DNA of 64,000 nt from the NCBI RefSeq assembly GCF_002531575.1, contig NZ_NWTI01000011.1:124001-188000 (forward strand), written 5' to 3'. Numbering within the stretch: position 1 is the stretch's first letter; every line of letters begins with the position of its first letter. Positions 17,320 to 26,700 of the stretch are shown piece by piece. The notes below the pieces were generated by a model, which was not told the DNA's origin, made no database searches, and was given only the letters and a program-made list of their open reading frames with translations. The translations under genes and the position numbers were made by a program. This DNA is from Bradyrhizobium sp. Y36 (GTDB lineage Bacteria > Pseudomonadota > Alphaproteobacteria > Rhizobiales > Xanthobacteraceae).

Positions 17320-18195
17320 ATGACGCAGGCGGTATTGGGCATCATCGGCGGCTCGGGCATCTATGACCTGCCGGGTCTCGAGGGTGCGCGCGAAGAGGTG
17401 ATCGGGAGCCCCTGGGGCGAGCCGTCGGCGCCCGTGCGCCGCGGCACCATCGCCGGCCTGCCGATCGTGTTCCTGCCGCGGCACGACAAGGGTCACCGTC
17501 TGTCGCCCTCCGACATCAACTATCGCGCCAATATCGACGTGCTGAAGCGCGCCGGCGTCACCGACCTGATCTCGCTGTCGGCCTGCGGCTCCTTCAAGGA
17601 GGAACTCCCGCCCGGAACCTTCGTGCTCGTCGACCAGTTCGTCGACCGCACCCACAAGCGTGAGAGCTCGTTTTTCGGGCGGGGCTGCGTTGCGCATGTC
17701 TCGATGGCGCATCCGGTCTCGCCGCGACTGCGCATTCATCTCGCAGCCGCCGCCGAAGCCGAAGGCATCGCGATCGCACGCGGCGGCACTTACGTTTGCA
17801 TGGAAGGTCCGCAATTCTCCACCTATGCGGAGAGCATGACCTACAAGACATCAGGCTATTCCGTGATCGGCATGACCAACATGCCCGAGGCGAAGCTCGC
17901 GCGCGAGGCGGAGATCTGCTACGCAACCGTCGCGATGGTGACGGATTTCGATTGCTGGCATCCCGACCACGATGCCGTCACCGTGCAGGACATCATTCGC
18001 GTGTTGACGTCGAACGCCGACAAGGCGAAGGCGCTGGTGTCGCGGCTGGCAAAGGATTTCCCGCGCGAGCACGAGCCGTGCCCGATCGGTTCGGACCGCG
18101 CGCTCGACAGCGCGCTGATCACCGCGCCCGAGGCGCGCGATCCCGAGCTTCTGAAGAAGCTCGACGCGGTGGCCGGGCGCATCCTGCGCGGTTGA
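17320..18195 (+). CDS. mtnP: S-methyl-5'-thioadenosine phosphorylase
   Basis: Splits methylthioadenosine, a by-product of polyamine and homoserine lactone synthesis, into adenine and methylthioribose-1-phosphate. It has 291 residues, normal for MtnP. Motifs: GIIGGSGIYDLPG at the N-terminus, the phosphate-binding PRHDKGHRLSPSDINYRAN, SACGSFKEELPPGTFVLVDQ, the substrate site CMEGPQFSTYAES, and VIGMTNMPEAKLAREAEICYA with the DFDCWH block. mtnA follows after 33 bases in the same direction, so the two are an operon for the first two salvage steps. The start ATG lies 40 bases after a CT-rich stretch without a strong ribosome binding site. Confidence 0.94.
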   Translation: MTQAVLGIIGGSGIYDLPGLEGAREEVIGSPWGEPSAPVRRGTIAGLPIVFLPRHDKGHRLSPSDINYRANIDVLKRAGVTDLISLSACGSFKEELPPGTFVLVDQFVDRTHKRESSFFGRGCVAHVSMAHPVSPRLRIHLAAAAEAEGIAIARGGTYVCMEGPQFSTYAESMTYKTSGYSVIGMTNMPEAKLAREAEICYATVAMVTDFDCWHPDHDAVTVQDIIRVLTSNADKAKALVSRLAKDFPREHEPCPIGSDRALDSALITAPEARDPELLKKLDAVAGRILRG

Positions 18196-18228
18196 GGCTC
18201 AAGGCGGATTACGAAAAGGCAGAATGCC

Positions 18229-19335
18229 ATGAAGGTCGACGGCAAGCATTTCCGCAGCATCTGGCGTGAGCGTGACGGCTGGTCGGTCGGCGCCATCGAC
18301 CAGCGGCGGTTGCCGCATGAATTCGTCGTCGCGAGGCTGACATCGTGCGAAGACGCAGCCCTCGCGATCCGCGACATGCTGGTACGCGGCGCGCCGCTGA
18401 TCGGCGCGACCGCGGCCTATGGCATGGCGCTCGCGATGCGCGAGGACGCGACCGACGCCGGCCTGAAGCGGGCCTATGATACGCTCGTCGTGGCACGGCC
18501 GACGGCGATCAATCTGAAATGGGCGCTGGACGAGATGCGCATAGCGCTCGCGCCGGTTGATCCGCTGGAGCGGGCCGAGGCAGCCTACGCCCGCGCCGAC
18601 GAGATCGTCGAGCAGGATGTCGAGATCAACCGCGGCATCGCCGGCAACGGTCTGAAGCTGATCGAGGCGATCGCGGCGAAGAAACCCGGCGAGACGGTCA
18701 ACGTGCTGACCCATTGCAACGCCGGCTGGCTCGCCACCGTCGACTGGGGCACCGCGACGGCGCCGATCTATCTTGCGCATGAGCGCGGCATCAAGATCCA
18801 TGTCTGGGTCGACGAGACGCGGCCGCGCAACCAGGGCGCCTCGCTCACCGCCTGGGAACTCGGCCATCACGGCGTGCCGCATACGGTGATCCCCGACAAC
18901 ACCGGCGGGCATCTGATGCAGCACGGCATGGTCGACCTCGCCATCGTCGGCACCGACCGCGTCGCCGCCAATGGCGACGTCTGCAACAAGATCGGCACGT
19001 ATTTGAAGGCCCTCGCTGCGCACGACAACGGCGTGCCGTTCTACGTCGCGCTGCCGTCGCCGACGATCGATTTCGCCGTCGATGACGGTATTCGCGACAT
19101 TCCGATCGAACAGCGCAGCGGCATTGAGGTCACCGACATGACCGGTCGCACCGCTGACGGGCGGCTGGAGACGGTGCGGATCGTGCCGGAGGGCTCGCCG
19201 GTCGCGAACTACGCCTTCGACGTCACGCCTGCGCGGCTGGTCACGGGGCTGATCACCGAGCGCGGCGTGCTGAAGCCGGATCGCGCCGCGCTCGCGGCAG
19301 CGTTTCCCGAGCGGATCGCGGCTGCAGCGGAGTAG
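18229..19335 (+). CDS. mtnA: S-methyl-5-thioribose-1-phosphate isomerase
   Basis: Converts the aldose methylthioribose-1-phosphate to methylthioribulose-1-phosphate. Its 368 residues match the family. Motifs: RGAPLIGATAAYGMALAM, the catalytic cysteine in LTHCNAGWLAT, VWVDETRPRNQGASLTAWEL, the catalytic aspartate in IVGTDRVAANGDVCNKIGTY and the end block VAPxxTxD-like VALPSPTIDF. It belongs to an operon with mtnP. The remaining methionine salvage genes (dehydratase, enolase-phosphatase, dioxygenase) are not in the window, so the product may go to a shunt encoded elsewhere. Confidence 0.94.
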   Translation: MKVDGKHFRSIWRERDGWSVGAIDQRRLPHEFVVARLTSCEDAALAIRDMLVRGAPLIGATAAYGMALAMREDATDAGLKRAYDTLVVARPTAINLKWALDEMRIALAPVDPLERAEAAYARADEIVEQDVEINRGIAGNGLKLIEAIAAKKPGETVNVLTHCNAGWLATVDWGTATAPIYLAHERGIKIHVWVDETRPRNQGASLTAWELGHHGVPHTVIPDNTGGHLMQHGMVDLAIVGTDRVAANGDVCNKIGTYLKALAAHDNGVPFYVALPSPTIDFAVDDGIRDIPIEQRSGIEVTDMTGRTADGRLETVRIVPEGSPVANYAFDVTPARLVTGLITERGVLKPDRAALAAAFPERIAAAAE

Positions 19336-19340
19336 GTTTC

Positions 19341-19420
19341 GGAGGGTGGGCAAAGGCGCGGAAGCGCCGTGCCCACGATCTGCTGGAGGTAGGCACGCTT
19401 TCGCTTTGCCCACCCTACGG
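19341..19420. repeat. Dispersed palindromic repeat, family A, copy 2
   Basis: GGAGGGTGGGCAAAGGCGC...GCTTTGCCCACCCTACG. The right arm is intact (19408-19419); the left arm has lost the first bases of CGTAGGGTGGGC. The inner GTGCCCACG is present but its partner has changed to GTAGGCACG. It lies between the convergent mtnA and HAD genes, like copy 1 between convergent genes. Confidence 0.8.
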
Positions 19421-19430
19421 CATTTGCGAA

Positions 19431-20066
19431 CTATGTTAGCTTCAGCCCCGTCGCGGCCTCGAGCTCGGCGATCGCCTGCGCGCCGCTCGCTACCTTGATC
19501 GTGGTCATGCCCATCGCGCGCGCCGGCTTCAGGTTGACGCCGAGATCGTCGAGATAAACGCATTTGGCCGGATCGACCTTCAGCGTCTCCACCATCAACT
19601 TGTAGATGCGCGGGTCGGGCTTGCGCAGGCCGATCTTGGCGGATTCGATGACGTGGTCGAACAGCACCATGACTTCGGCGATGTAGAGCGAACGCCCGGT
19701 CAGGCTGCCGATCGCATTGGCCGGGAGGTTGTTGGTGATGCAGCCGGTCTTGAATTGTCCCTTGATGCGCTTCAGCGCCTCGACCATCTCGGGACGCAGA
19801 TGGCCCTGCAGCAGCGGCAGCACGTCGCGGCCGAGCACCTCCGCGCCGAGTGCGAGCGATTCCGTGGCGAACAATTCGTCGAAGGCATCGATATCGATCT
19901 CGGCGCGCTCGAACCTGGCCCAGGCGTTCTCCAGATGGTTGGCCGCATTGGTGCGCCGGATGATGTCGGCCGGCAGGCCGCGCTCGGTCTCGAACCGCGT
20001 GAACGCCTCGAAGGGCGAGCTCGTCAGCACGCCGCCAAAATCAAAGATCACCGCCTCGATCGTCAA
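19431..20066 (-). CDS. HAD-superfamily hydrolase (epoxide-hydrolase-N/ACAD10-like subgroup)
   Basis: A cytoplasmic protein of 211 residues with all HAD motifs: the nucleophile Asp9 in AVIFDFGGVLT, motif II in TGCITNNLP, motif III in KIGLRKPDPRIYKL and motif IV in CVYLDDLGVNLKPARAMGM. The second Asp of the usual DxD is replaced by Gly, as in the subgroup resembling the N-terminal domain of soluble epoxide hydrolase, so phosphatase activity is not certain. It is convergent with mtnA and lacks the features of the methionine-salvage phosphatase, so a role there is not supported. The substrate is unknown. Confidence 0.8.
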   Translation of the reverse strand: MTIEAVIFDFGGVLTSSPFEAFTRFETERGLPADIIRRTNAANHLENAWARFERAEIDIDAFDELFATESLALGAEVLGRDVLPLLQGHLRPEMVEALKRIKGQFKTGCITNNLPANAIGSLTGRSLYIAEVMVLFDHVIESAKIGLRKPDPRIYKLMVETLKVDPAKCVYLDDLGVNLKPARAMGMTTIKVASGAQAIAELEAATGLKLT

Positions 20067-20167
20067 GATCCCACCCTCGTCAATTCCTTTCCAAGAGGGC
20101 TAGCATGCGCTATCGGCAAGGACCAGTCCGAAGCAATCTGCCGCCGCCAATAGCGAAGCGTGTTCCC

Positions 20168-20911
20168 ATGAAGAAGCCTGCCATTCTCGTTGCCGCCGCG
20201 CTGCTCGCGACGCCCGCTCATGCCATCGTCGGCGGAGGCACGCCGCAGGCCGACGGCGTCGCGCGTGCGGTCGTCACCATCGTCGGCTCGCGCGGCAATT
20301 CCTGCACCGGCACCCTGATCGCGCCGACGATCGTATTGACCGGCGCGCACTGCGTGCCGCCGGGCGCGGACTACAAGATCGTTGATCGCAGCGGTGGCGC
20401 ACCGCAATTGCTGAACGTGCGCACCGTCGCGATCCATCCCGGCTACAAAGCGCAGGTCCATCGCGCCGGTGCAGACGTGGCGCTGTTGCAATTGGAAATT
20501 CCACTCAAGGGAAAATCGGCGGTGCCGGTCGGCGCACCGAATATTCCAATCCGGGTCGGCAGCCGTTTCGTCATTGCCGGTACCGGTGTCACCGTGCGCG
20601 GTGACGGCAGGAGCGGCGGGACCACGCGCGTCGCGGGACTTGTCGTCACGGGCCAGCCCGGCACGCTTCAGATCCGCCTGGTCGATCCCGTAACCAACGG
20701 TGTTCGCGACGGAATTGGCGCTTGTACCGGCGATTCCGGCGGTCCCGTGTTCGAGGACAGGCCGAACGGTGCCGTGCTTGTCGGTGTCATCAGCTGGGCG
20801 ACGGGACCGAACGCCGGCGATGGCTGCGGCGGATTGACCGGCGTCACGCCGCTCACGCTCTACCGCGACTGGATCTTGCAGACCGCGCGGAGCTGGGGTG
20901 CGGCGCTGTGA
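20168..20911 (+). CDS. Secreted trypsin-like serine protease (S1 family)
   Basis: A 247-residue chymotrypsin-fold protease. The signal peptide MKKPAILVAAALLATPAHA ends in an AxA site directly before IVGGG, the mature N-terminus of active trypsins. The catalytic triad is visible: His in LTGAHCV, Asp in GADVALLQL and Ser in CTGDSGGPVF, and the SWA strand typical of S1 proteases follows (VISWATG). Six cysteines could form three disulfides in the periplasm. ATG 20168 gives a proper signal peptide; an upstream ATG at 20105 does not. It is divergent from the HAD gene with about 100 bases between. Confidence 0.87.
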   Translation: MKKPAILVAAALLATPAHAIVGGGTPQADGVARAVVTIVGSRGNSCTGTLIAPTIVLTGAHCVPPGADYKIVDRSGGAPQLLNVRTVAIHPGYKAQVHRAGADVALLQLEIPLKGKSAVPVGAPNIPIRVGSRFVIAGTGVTVRGDGRSGGTTRVAGLVVTGQPGTLQIRLVDPVTNGVRDGIGACTGDSGGPVFEDRPNGAVLVGVISWATGPNAGDGCGGLTGVTPLTLYRDWILQTARSWGAAL

Positions 20912-21030
20912 TTTGACCGCGACTTGATCTATGTCATTTTGGAGCTGAAGCGCGGCGGACGATGATGCCGCGGAGGAAACGCGTCGTCCGTCAAGGGCGG
21001 CCACAAAACAACCAAGGCATAGAAGCAACA

Positions 21031-22533
21031 ATGAATGTCGCCGTTCGCGGTCACACCGCTACCAAGCAAGCTTCCGAACATTTCGACGTGCTGATCGTCG
21101 GCGCCGGCATCTCCGGCATCGGCAGTGCCTATCACATCGAAAAGCAGCTGCCGGGCACGAGCTACGTCATCCTGGAGACCCAGACGACGTTCGGCGGCAC
21201 CTGGAGCACGCATCGCTATCCCGGCATCCGCTCCGACAGCGACCTCCACACCTTCGGCTACAGCTTCAAGCCCTGGGTCGGCCCGCCCATCGCAACCGCC
21301 GAGGAAATCCTCTCCTACATGAAGGAGGTCATCGACGACAACGATATCGCCCGGCACATCCGCTACGGGCACAAGATCAATTCCGCGAGCTGGTCGAGCG
21401 AGCAGAATCTCTGGACCATCGAGGCGACGACGACCGATACTGGCGAAGCAAGGACCTTCACCGCTAACTTCCTCTGGATGTGCCAGGGCTATTACCGCCA
21501 TTCGGAGGGCTACACGCCCGAATGGAAGGGCATGGATCGCTTCGAGGGAAGCATCGTTCATCCCCAGACCTGGCCCGATGATATCGACCTCACGAACAAG
21601 AAGGTCGTCGTGATCGGCTCGGGAGCGACGGCAGCGACGCTGGTGCCGAACATCGCGGACAAATGCGCGCATGTCACCATGCTGCAGCGCTCGCCGACCT
21701 ATTTCCGGCTCGGCCGCAACGCCATCGAGATCGCGGAGGAGCTGCGCCGGCTCCAGGTCGACGAGGCCTGGATCCACGAGATCGTCCGGCGGAAGATCCT
21801 GTTCGAGCAGGATGCCTTTACGAAGCTCTGCGTGTCCAAGCCGGAGCAGGTGAAGAAGGAGCTGATCGGCCAGATCAGCGCCGTGCTCGGCCCGGATTAC
21901 GACGTCGAAACGCATTTCACGCCAACCTACCGGCCGTGGCGGCAGCGCATTGCCTTCGTGCCGGATGCCGACCTGTTCAAGGGTATCGCGAGCGGCAAGG
22001 CGTCCGTCGTCACCGACGAGATCGAATGCTTCGTCGAGAACGGCATCCAGCTCAAATCGGGCAAGCTGCTGGAGGCCGACGTCATCGTCACTGCGACCGG
22101 CTTCAACCTTGCCGCGCTCGGCGACATCGCCTTCGAGATCGACGGCAAGCCGCTGGCCTTCGGCGACACCGTCACCTATCGCGGCATGATGTTCACGGGC
22201 GTTCCGAACATGGTCTGGGTGTTCGGCTACTTCCGCGCCAGCTGGACGCTGCGCGTCGATCTCGTCGCCGATTTCGTCTGCCGGCTGCTCGGCCACATGA
22301 AGGCCAAGGGTAAGAAGAAGGTCGAGGTCAGGCTGCGACCCGAAGACCACAACATGCCGATCCTGCCCTGGATCGATCCGGAAAACTTCAACCCCGGTTA
22401 CATGATGCGCAACATGAACCTGCTGCCGAAGCGCGGCGACAAGCCGGAATGGCAGCACAGCCAGGATTACTGGACCGAGAAGGACGAGATCCCGAAGACG
22501 GATCTGGACGACAAGGCGTTCGTGTATGAGTGA
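21031..22533 (+). CDS. Flavin-containing monooxygenase, Baeyer-Villiger type
   Basis: A 500-residue class B flavoprotein monooxygenase that uses FAD, NADPH and oxygen to oxidise ketones to esters or to oxygenate heteroatoms. An FAD Rossmann motif (IVGAGISGIG, residues 22-31) is followed by FGGTWSTHRYPGIRSD, then the exact Baeyer-Villiger fingerprint FxGxxxHxxxWP at 171-182 (FEGSIVHPQTWP), and the NADPH Rossmann motif VVVIGSGATAATL (192-204). The C-terminal half is ordinary for the family. The start ATG at 21031 is the one just before the FAD domain; the frame extends 69 bases upstream through basic residues. The natural substrate is unknown. Confidence 0.9.
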   Translation: MNVAVRGHTATKQASEHFDVLIVGAGISGIGSAYHIEKQLPGTSYVILETQTTFGGTWSTHRYPGIRSDSDLHTFGYSFKPWVGPPIATAEEILSYMKEVIDDNDIARHIRYGHKINSASWSSEQNLWTIEATTTDTGEARTFTANFLWMCQGYYRHSEGYTPEWKGMDRFEGSIVHPQTWPDDIDLTNKKVVVIGSGATAATLVPNIADKCAHVTMLQRSPTYFRLGRNAIEIAEELRRLQVDEAWIHEIVRRKILFEQDAFTKLCVSKPEQVKKELIGQISAVLGPDYDVETHFTPTYRPWRQRIAFVPDADLFKGIASGKASVVTDEIECFVENGIQLKSGKLLEADVIVTATGFNLAALGDIAFEIDGKPLAFGDTVTYRGMMFTGVPNMVWVFGYFRASWTLRVDLVADFVCRLLGHMKAKGKKKVEVRLRPEDHNMPILPWIDPENFNPGYMMRNMNLLPKRGDKPEWQHSQDYWTEKDEIPKTDLDDKAFVYE

Positions 22534-22591
22534 GGGTGTGCGTGGGTGCAGGCTCGTGTGAGGGGCGGCGACACTTGTCACACACGCCGCT

Positions 22592-22730
22592 GTCGTCCCG
22601 GGGCGCGAAGCGAACCCGGAACCCATAATCACAGGCAGTAGTTTTGGAGCGAACTGGTCACTCCGAGTCTTCGCCAAACATCTCCCTGTGGCTATGGTCC
22701 CGGATCCGCGCTTCGCTTGTTCGGGACGAC
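22592..22730. repeat. Dispersed palindromic repeat, family B, long copy
   Basis: GTCGTCCCGGGGCGCGAAGCGAACCCGGAACCCATAATCACAGG at the left is mirrored by CCTGTGGCTATGGTCCCGGATCCGCGCTTCGCTTGTTCGGGACGAC at the right, a large imperfect palindrome of about 140 bases. It fills most of the gap between the monooxygenase gene and the convergent response regulator gene. Confidence 0.8.
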
Positions 22731-22773
22731 ACTGGTTGTGGGATCGGCGGCGCGTCAACTCATACGCACTGCG

Positions 22774-23700
22774 CTAAGAGTTCCGTCGCGTCGCATTCGA
22801 CGCAATCGCCGCCGCTGCCGTCCGGTTCTCCACGCCGAGCTTCGCGTAGATCTGCTCCAGATGCTTGTCGACCGTGCGGGGGCTGAGGCCCAAAATCTGG
22901 GCGATGTCGCGATTGGTCTTGCCTTTGCTGAGCCAGGCCAACACCTCGCCTTCCCTGGTGGTGAGGCCGAGCTCGCTGGTGAATTCCGGCGGCAGCGCAG
23001 TGCCGGATTCCCTGGAGAGCCGCAGCAGAAACTCGTTCGGCGCGGTCTCGCCCATGTAGAAGAGCCGAAGCTGCGGATTGCCCGGCAAAGGGATCGCCTG
23101 AGACTTCGAGCTGCCCTTGACCTTGGCCCGCTCCAGCCATTGCAGCAGCCCCGTCGACAGGACGAAGTCGTCGGCCTGCGCCCCCTGATGGTCAGACAGC
23201 AGTTTCTGCGCCTGCGGTGTCGCCCATAGCAAATGACCCTGGCAGTTGACCGCGAACAGGAAGCGACCGGAGACGTCGAGCGCGGCGCGCGCGCTCTGCG
23301 TCAGGCGGGCGTTGCCGAGATGGACGCGAATGCGCGCCAGCATCTCCTCGATCACGATCGGCTTTGTCACGTAGTCGACGCCGCCGGCCTCCAGCCCGCG
23401 TACGATGTGCTCGGTTTCGGCGAGACCCGTCATGAAGATGACCGGGACATTCGTAAGATCCGCGTCGCGCTTGAGCCGGCGGCAGGTCTCGAAGCCGTCG
23501 ATGCCGGGCATCACGGCATCGAGCAACACGATGTCGGGCGTGATCTGGTCGACGATGCGCATCGCGGCCGCGCCGTCGAGTGCCACCATGACCGTCATGC
23601 CGGCGCCATCCAGCGCATCGGTGAGCAGCCGGAGCGTCTCCGGCGAATCATCGACAACGAGCGCGATGTCGCGCTTCTTCGCTTCAATGTTCATGCGCAT
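22774..23700 (-). CDS. LuxR-type response regulator partner of the NCS1-histidine kinase
   Basis: A 308-residue regulator. Residues about 12-130 are a receiver domain: VVDDSPETLRLL with the acidic pair, the phosphorylation Asp in VLLDAVMPGIDGFE, T in FMTGLAET and K in DYVTKPIV. Residues about 140-235 are a linker with a PAS-like flavour (ALDVSGRFLFAVNCQGHLLW). Residues 245-305 are a LuxR/NarL DNA-binding domain (LTTREGEVLAWLSKGKTNRDI, then LSPRTVDKHLEQIYAKLGV). There is no autoinducer domain. The start (23700, or the second ATG at 23694) lies inside the last codons of the kinase gene, so translation is coupled. The likely target is the divergent amide operon. Confidence 0.88.
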   Translation of the reverse strand: MRMNIEAKKRDIALVVDDSPETLRLLTDALDGAGMTVMVALDGAAAMRIVDQITPDIVLLDAVMPGIDGFETCRRLKRDADLTNVPVIFMTGLAETEHIVRGLEAGGVDYVTKPIVIEEMLARIRVHLGNARLTQSARAALDVSGRFLFAVNCQGHLLWATPQAQKLLSDHQGAQADDFVLSTGLLQWLERAKVKGSSKSQAIPLPGNPQLRLFYMGETAPNEFLLRLSRESGTALPPEFTSELGLTTREGEVLAWLSKGKTNRDIAQILGLSPRTVDKHLEQIYAKLGVENRTAAAAIASNATRRNS

Positions 23701-26700
23701 GCAACGTCTTCAATGTGGCCATGTACAGGTCGAGATCGAAGCGATCGACCAGCGATCGCATTTGCGCGACGAAGTCGGCATGCTCCGGATGCTCACTGCC
23801 GATCTCGTCCAGCTTCAACTGGATGCCCTTGACGTAGCCGATCTGGCCGAGCCCGATCAGCGCTTCGATGTGCCGCGCCGGCGGCTTCGATCCGCTTTCG
23901 GGGCGCCAGAACGACACCGCGATATCGTCCGGGCCGTATTGCCATTCGATCCTGAGAAGCTGGCGGATCGTCTCCAGCAACCGCGGGATGTCGATCGGCT
24001 TCATCAAATAGCCGTCGTGGAAGGTCTGTGCCAGCGGCGTGCCGTGGGCCTCCAACGCGCTTGCCGACACCATCAGGATGCGCGCCTGATGGTGGCCGCT
24101 TGCGCGCAAGGCCTCGGCCACCGACCAGCCATCCATGGCGGGCATCGAAATGTCGAGCAGGAACAAATCGGGCCGGCAGTGCTGCGCCAGCGCAAGGCAG
24201 CCGGGACCGTCGGGGGCGCTGAGCAGGATGAAGCCGAGCGGCGTCAGCACCTCGCGCAGGAGGTCGCGATGCACGGGATCGTCGTCGGTGATGAGGATGG
24301 TCTTGCGCGCGCCCTGATAACCGGAGATCGGGGCCTCGACCGGCGCGATGCGCTGCGGGTTGGTGACCTCCGAGAGCAGGATCTTGACCTTGAAGGTCGA
24401 GCCGGTGCCGACCGTGCTCGTGACCTTGATATCGCCGCCCATCACGCCGGCGAGCAGGCGGCTGATGGTCAGGCCGAGCCCGGTGCCGGTCTGCGGCTGC
24501 GAGACGCCGAGGGCCCCGCGCTCAAAGGGTGCGAAGATGCGCTCGAGATCATCGCCCCGGATGCCGGGCCCGGTGTCGATCACCTCGAACTCGGCCACGG
24601 GGCTGCGATAGTGCACGACGAACTGCACGCTGCCGGTCTGGGTGAACTTGATGGCGTTGGACAGCAGATTGATCAGCACCTGCCGCAGCCGCTTCTCGTC
24701 CGCATAAACGACGACCGGCAGGTAGGACGGCCGCCGGAACACGAAGTCGATGCCCTTGGCCGCGGCCTGGAGGCGGAACATGCCGACGAGCTGGTCGAGG
24801 AATTCGCTGAGCCGCACCTCGTCGCGCGACAGGTACAGCCGCCCCGCCTCGATCTTGGAGATGTCCAGAATGCCGTCGATCAGGCCGGAGAGGTGGTCGG
24901 CGCTGCGGCGGACGACGCGGACCTGGTCGCGCGGCTTCGTGCTCAACGTCGTATCCTGCTCCAGCAGCTGGGCATAGCCGCTGATCGCATTCAGTGGCGA
25001 GCGCAGCTCGTGGCTGAGGCCCACCACATAGCGGCTCTTGGCGAGGTTGGCGGATTCGGCGACCTCCTTGGCGCGCTGCAGTTCGGCGTCGGTGCGCTTG
25101 TGGGCGTCGATCTCCTGGATCAGAAGCGCAGTCTGCCGCCGCGTCTCGGCTTCGGCCGCGCGGCGGCTCTGCTGGGCCAGCACGAACAGCCAGGCCACCA
25201 CGCCGATGATGATGCTGAGCGAGAAGAACACCTTCCAGAGCACGTCGGAGACGAGCGCGTTCTCGCCATGCACGCTTGCCGACGTTTGCAGATAGATCAG
25301 GCCCAGCACCAGGGCGACGAGGCCGGCGGAGACCACGAACACGCCGACATAGTGGCCGAGTTGCGAGTTGATGCGCGCGTAGATCGGCTGCGGCATCAGC
25401 TTGCCCAGCGTCTCCGATACCTGCGCCTGAATCCGCGCATGCGGCTTGCAAAGATCGTGGCATCGCGCGTCCAGCGAACAGCACAGGGAGCAGATCGGCC
25501 CGGCGTAAGCGGGGCACGAGGCCATGTCCTCCGGCTCGAACGCGTGCTCGCAGATGCAGCACTGGATCGCCTCGAGATCCTGCCAGCTCCGCTTCGGCTT
25601 GCGCGCGATGTAGTATCTGCCGTCCGTGGCCCAGGCGATCAACGGCGCGGCAATGAAGGCAACCGCCAGCGCGATGAAGGCCGACAGCGCCTTCGCGGTA
25701 GGCCCGAACAGGCCGTAAAAGGCGCTGATCGAGACGATGGTCGCGATCGTCATTGCACCCACGCCGACCGGATTGACGTCGTAGAGATGCGCGCGCTTGA
25801 ATTCGATCTGCTGTGGCCGCAATCCGAGCGGCTTGTTGACGACGAGATCGGCGACCAGTGCGCCGACCCAGGCGATCGCGACGTTGGAATAGAGCGCCAG
25901 AGTTTGCTCGAGTGCCTTGTAGACGCCGATCTCCATCAAAAGCAGCGCCACGATGACGTTGAAGACCAGCCAGACCACACGGCCGGGATGGCTGTGGGTG
26001 AGGCGCGAGAAGAAATTCGACCACGCGATCGAGCCGGCATAGGCGTTGGTGACGTTGATCTTCACCTGCGACAGGATCACGAAGGTGCCCGTCAACGCCA
26101 GTGCGAGGTCGGGCTGCGACAGCACGTAGCGAAACGCTTCGAGATACATATGCGCCGGCTCGGCAGCCTCCTCGGGCGGTACCCCGTGGCTGAGCGCGAA
26201 GAAGGCGAGGAACGAGCCTGCCAGCAGTTTCAGCGCGCCGAGCACGATCCAGCCTGGTCCAGCACTCATCAGCGCCAGCCACCAGGAGGCCCTGGACGCA
26301 CGGCGGTCGCGCGGCAGGAATCGCAGGAAGTCGACCTGCTCGCCGATCTGCGCCACCAGCGAGAATACCACCGAGGCCGCAACACCGAACAGCAGCAGGT
26401 CGAAATGCCCGCTGAGGTCGCCGTGCTCACCGGCAAATTTGCGCCATTCCGTAAAGGAGTGCGGATTGTGCCAGGCGATTGCCGCGAACGGAATGATGTG
26501 CAGCACGATCCATAGCGGTTGTGTCCACAATTGGAAGCGGCTGATCAGCGTGATGCCGTAGGCCACCAGCGGGATGATCACGACGGCGCTGATGAGATAG
26601 CCGATCGGCCGCGGGATCCCGAAGCACATCTCGAGAGCCGACGCCAGGATCACGGCTTCGATCGCAAAGAAGATGAAGGTGAAGGACGCGTAGATCAGCG

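Noticed and set aside
19431..20066. HAD protein as the phosphatase of methionine salvage
   Set aside because: It is convergent with mtnA and its motifs fit the epoxide-hydrolase-N/ACAD10 subgroup, not MtnX or MtnC.
22774..23700. Quorum-sensing LuxR regulator
   Set aside because: The N-terminal domain is a receiver with a phosphorylation Asp; there is no autoinducer-binding domain and no synthase gene nearby.
23405..26515. Open frame of over 1000 codons on the plus strand opposite the sensor kinase
   Set aside because: GC-rich coding DNA often leaves the opposite strand open. The frame is rich in Arg, Asp, Gln and His with no domain or membrane pattern, and the minus strand carries a clear multi-domain protein.
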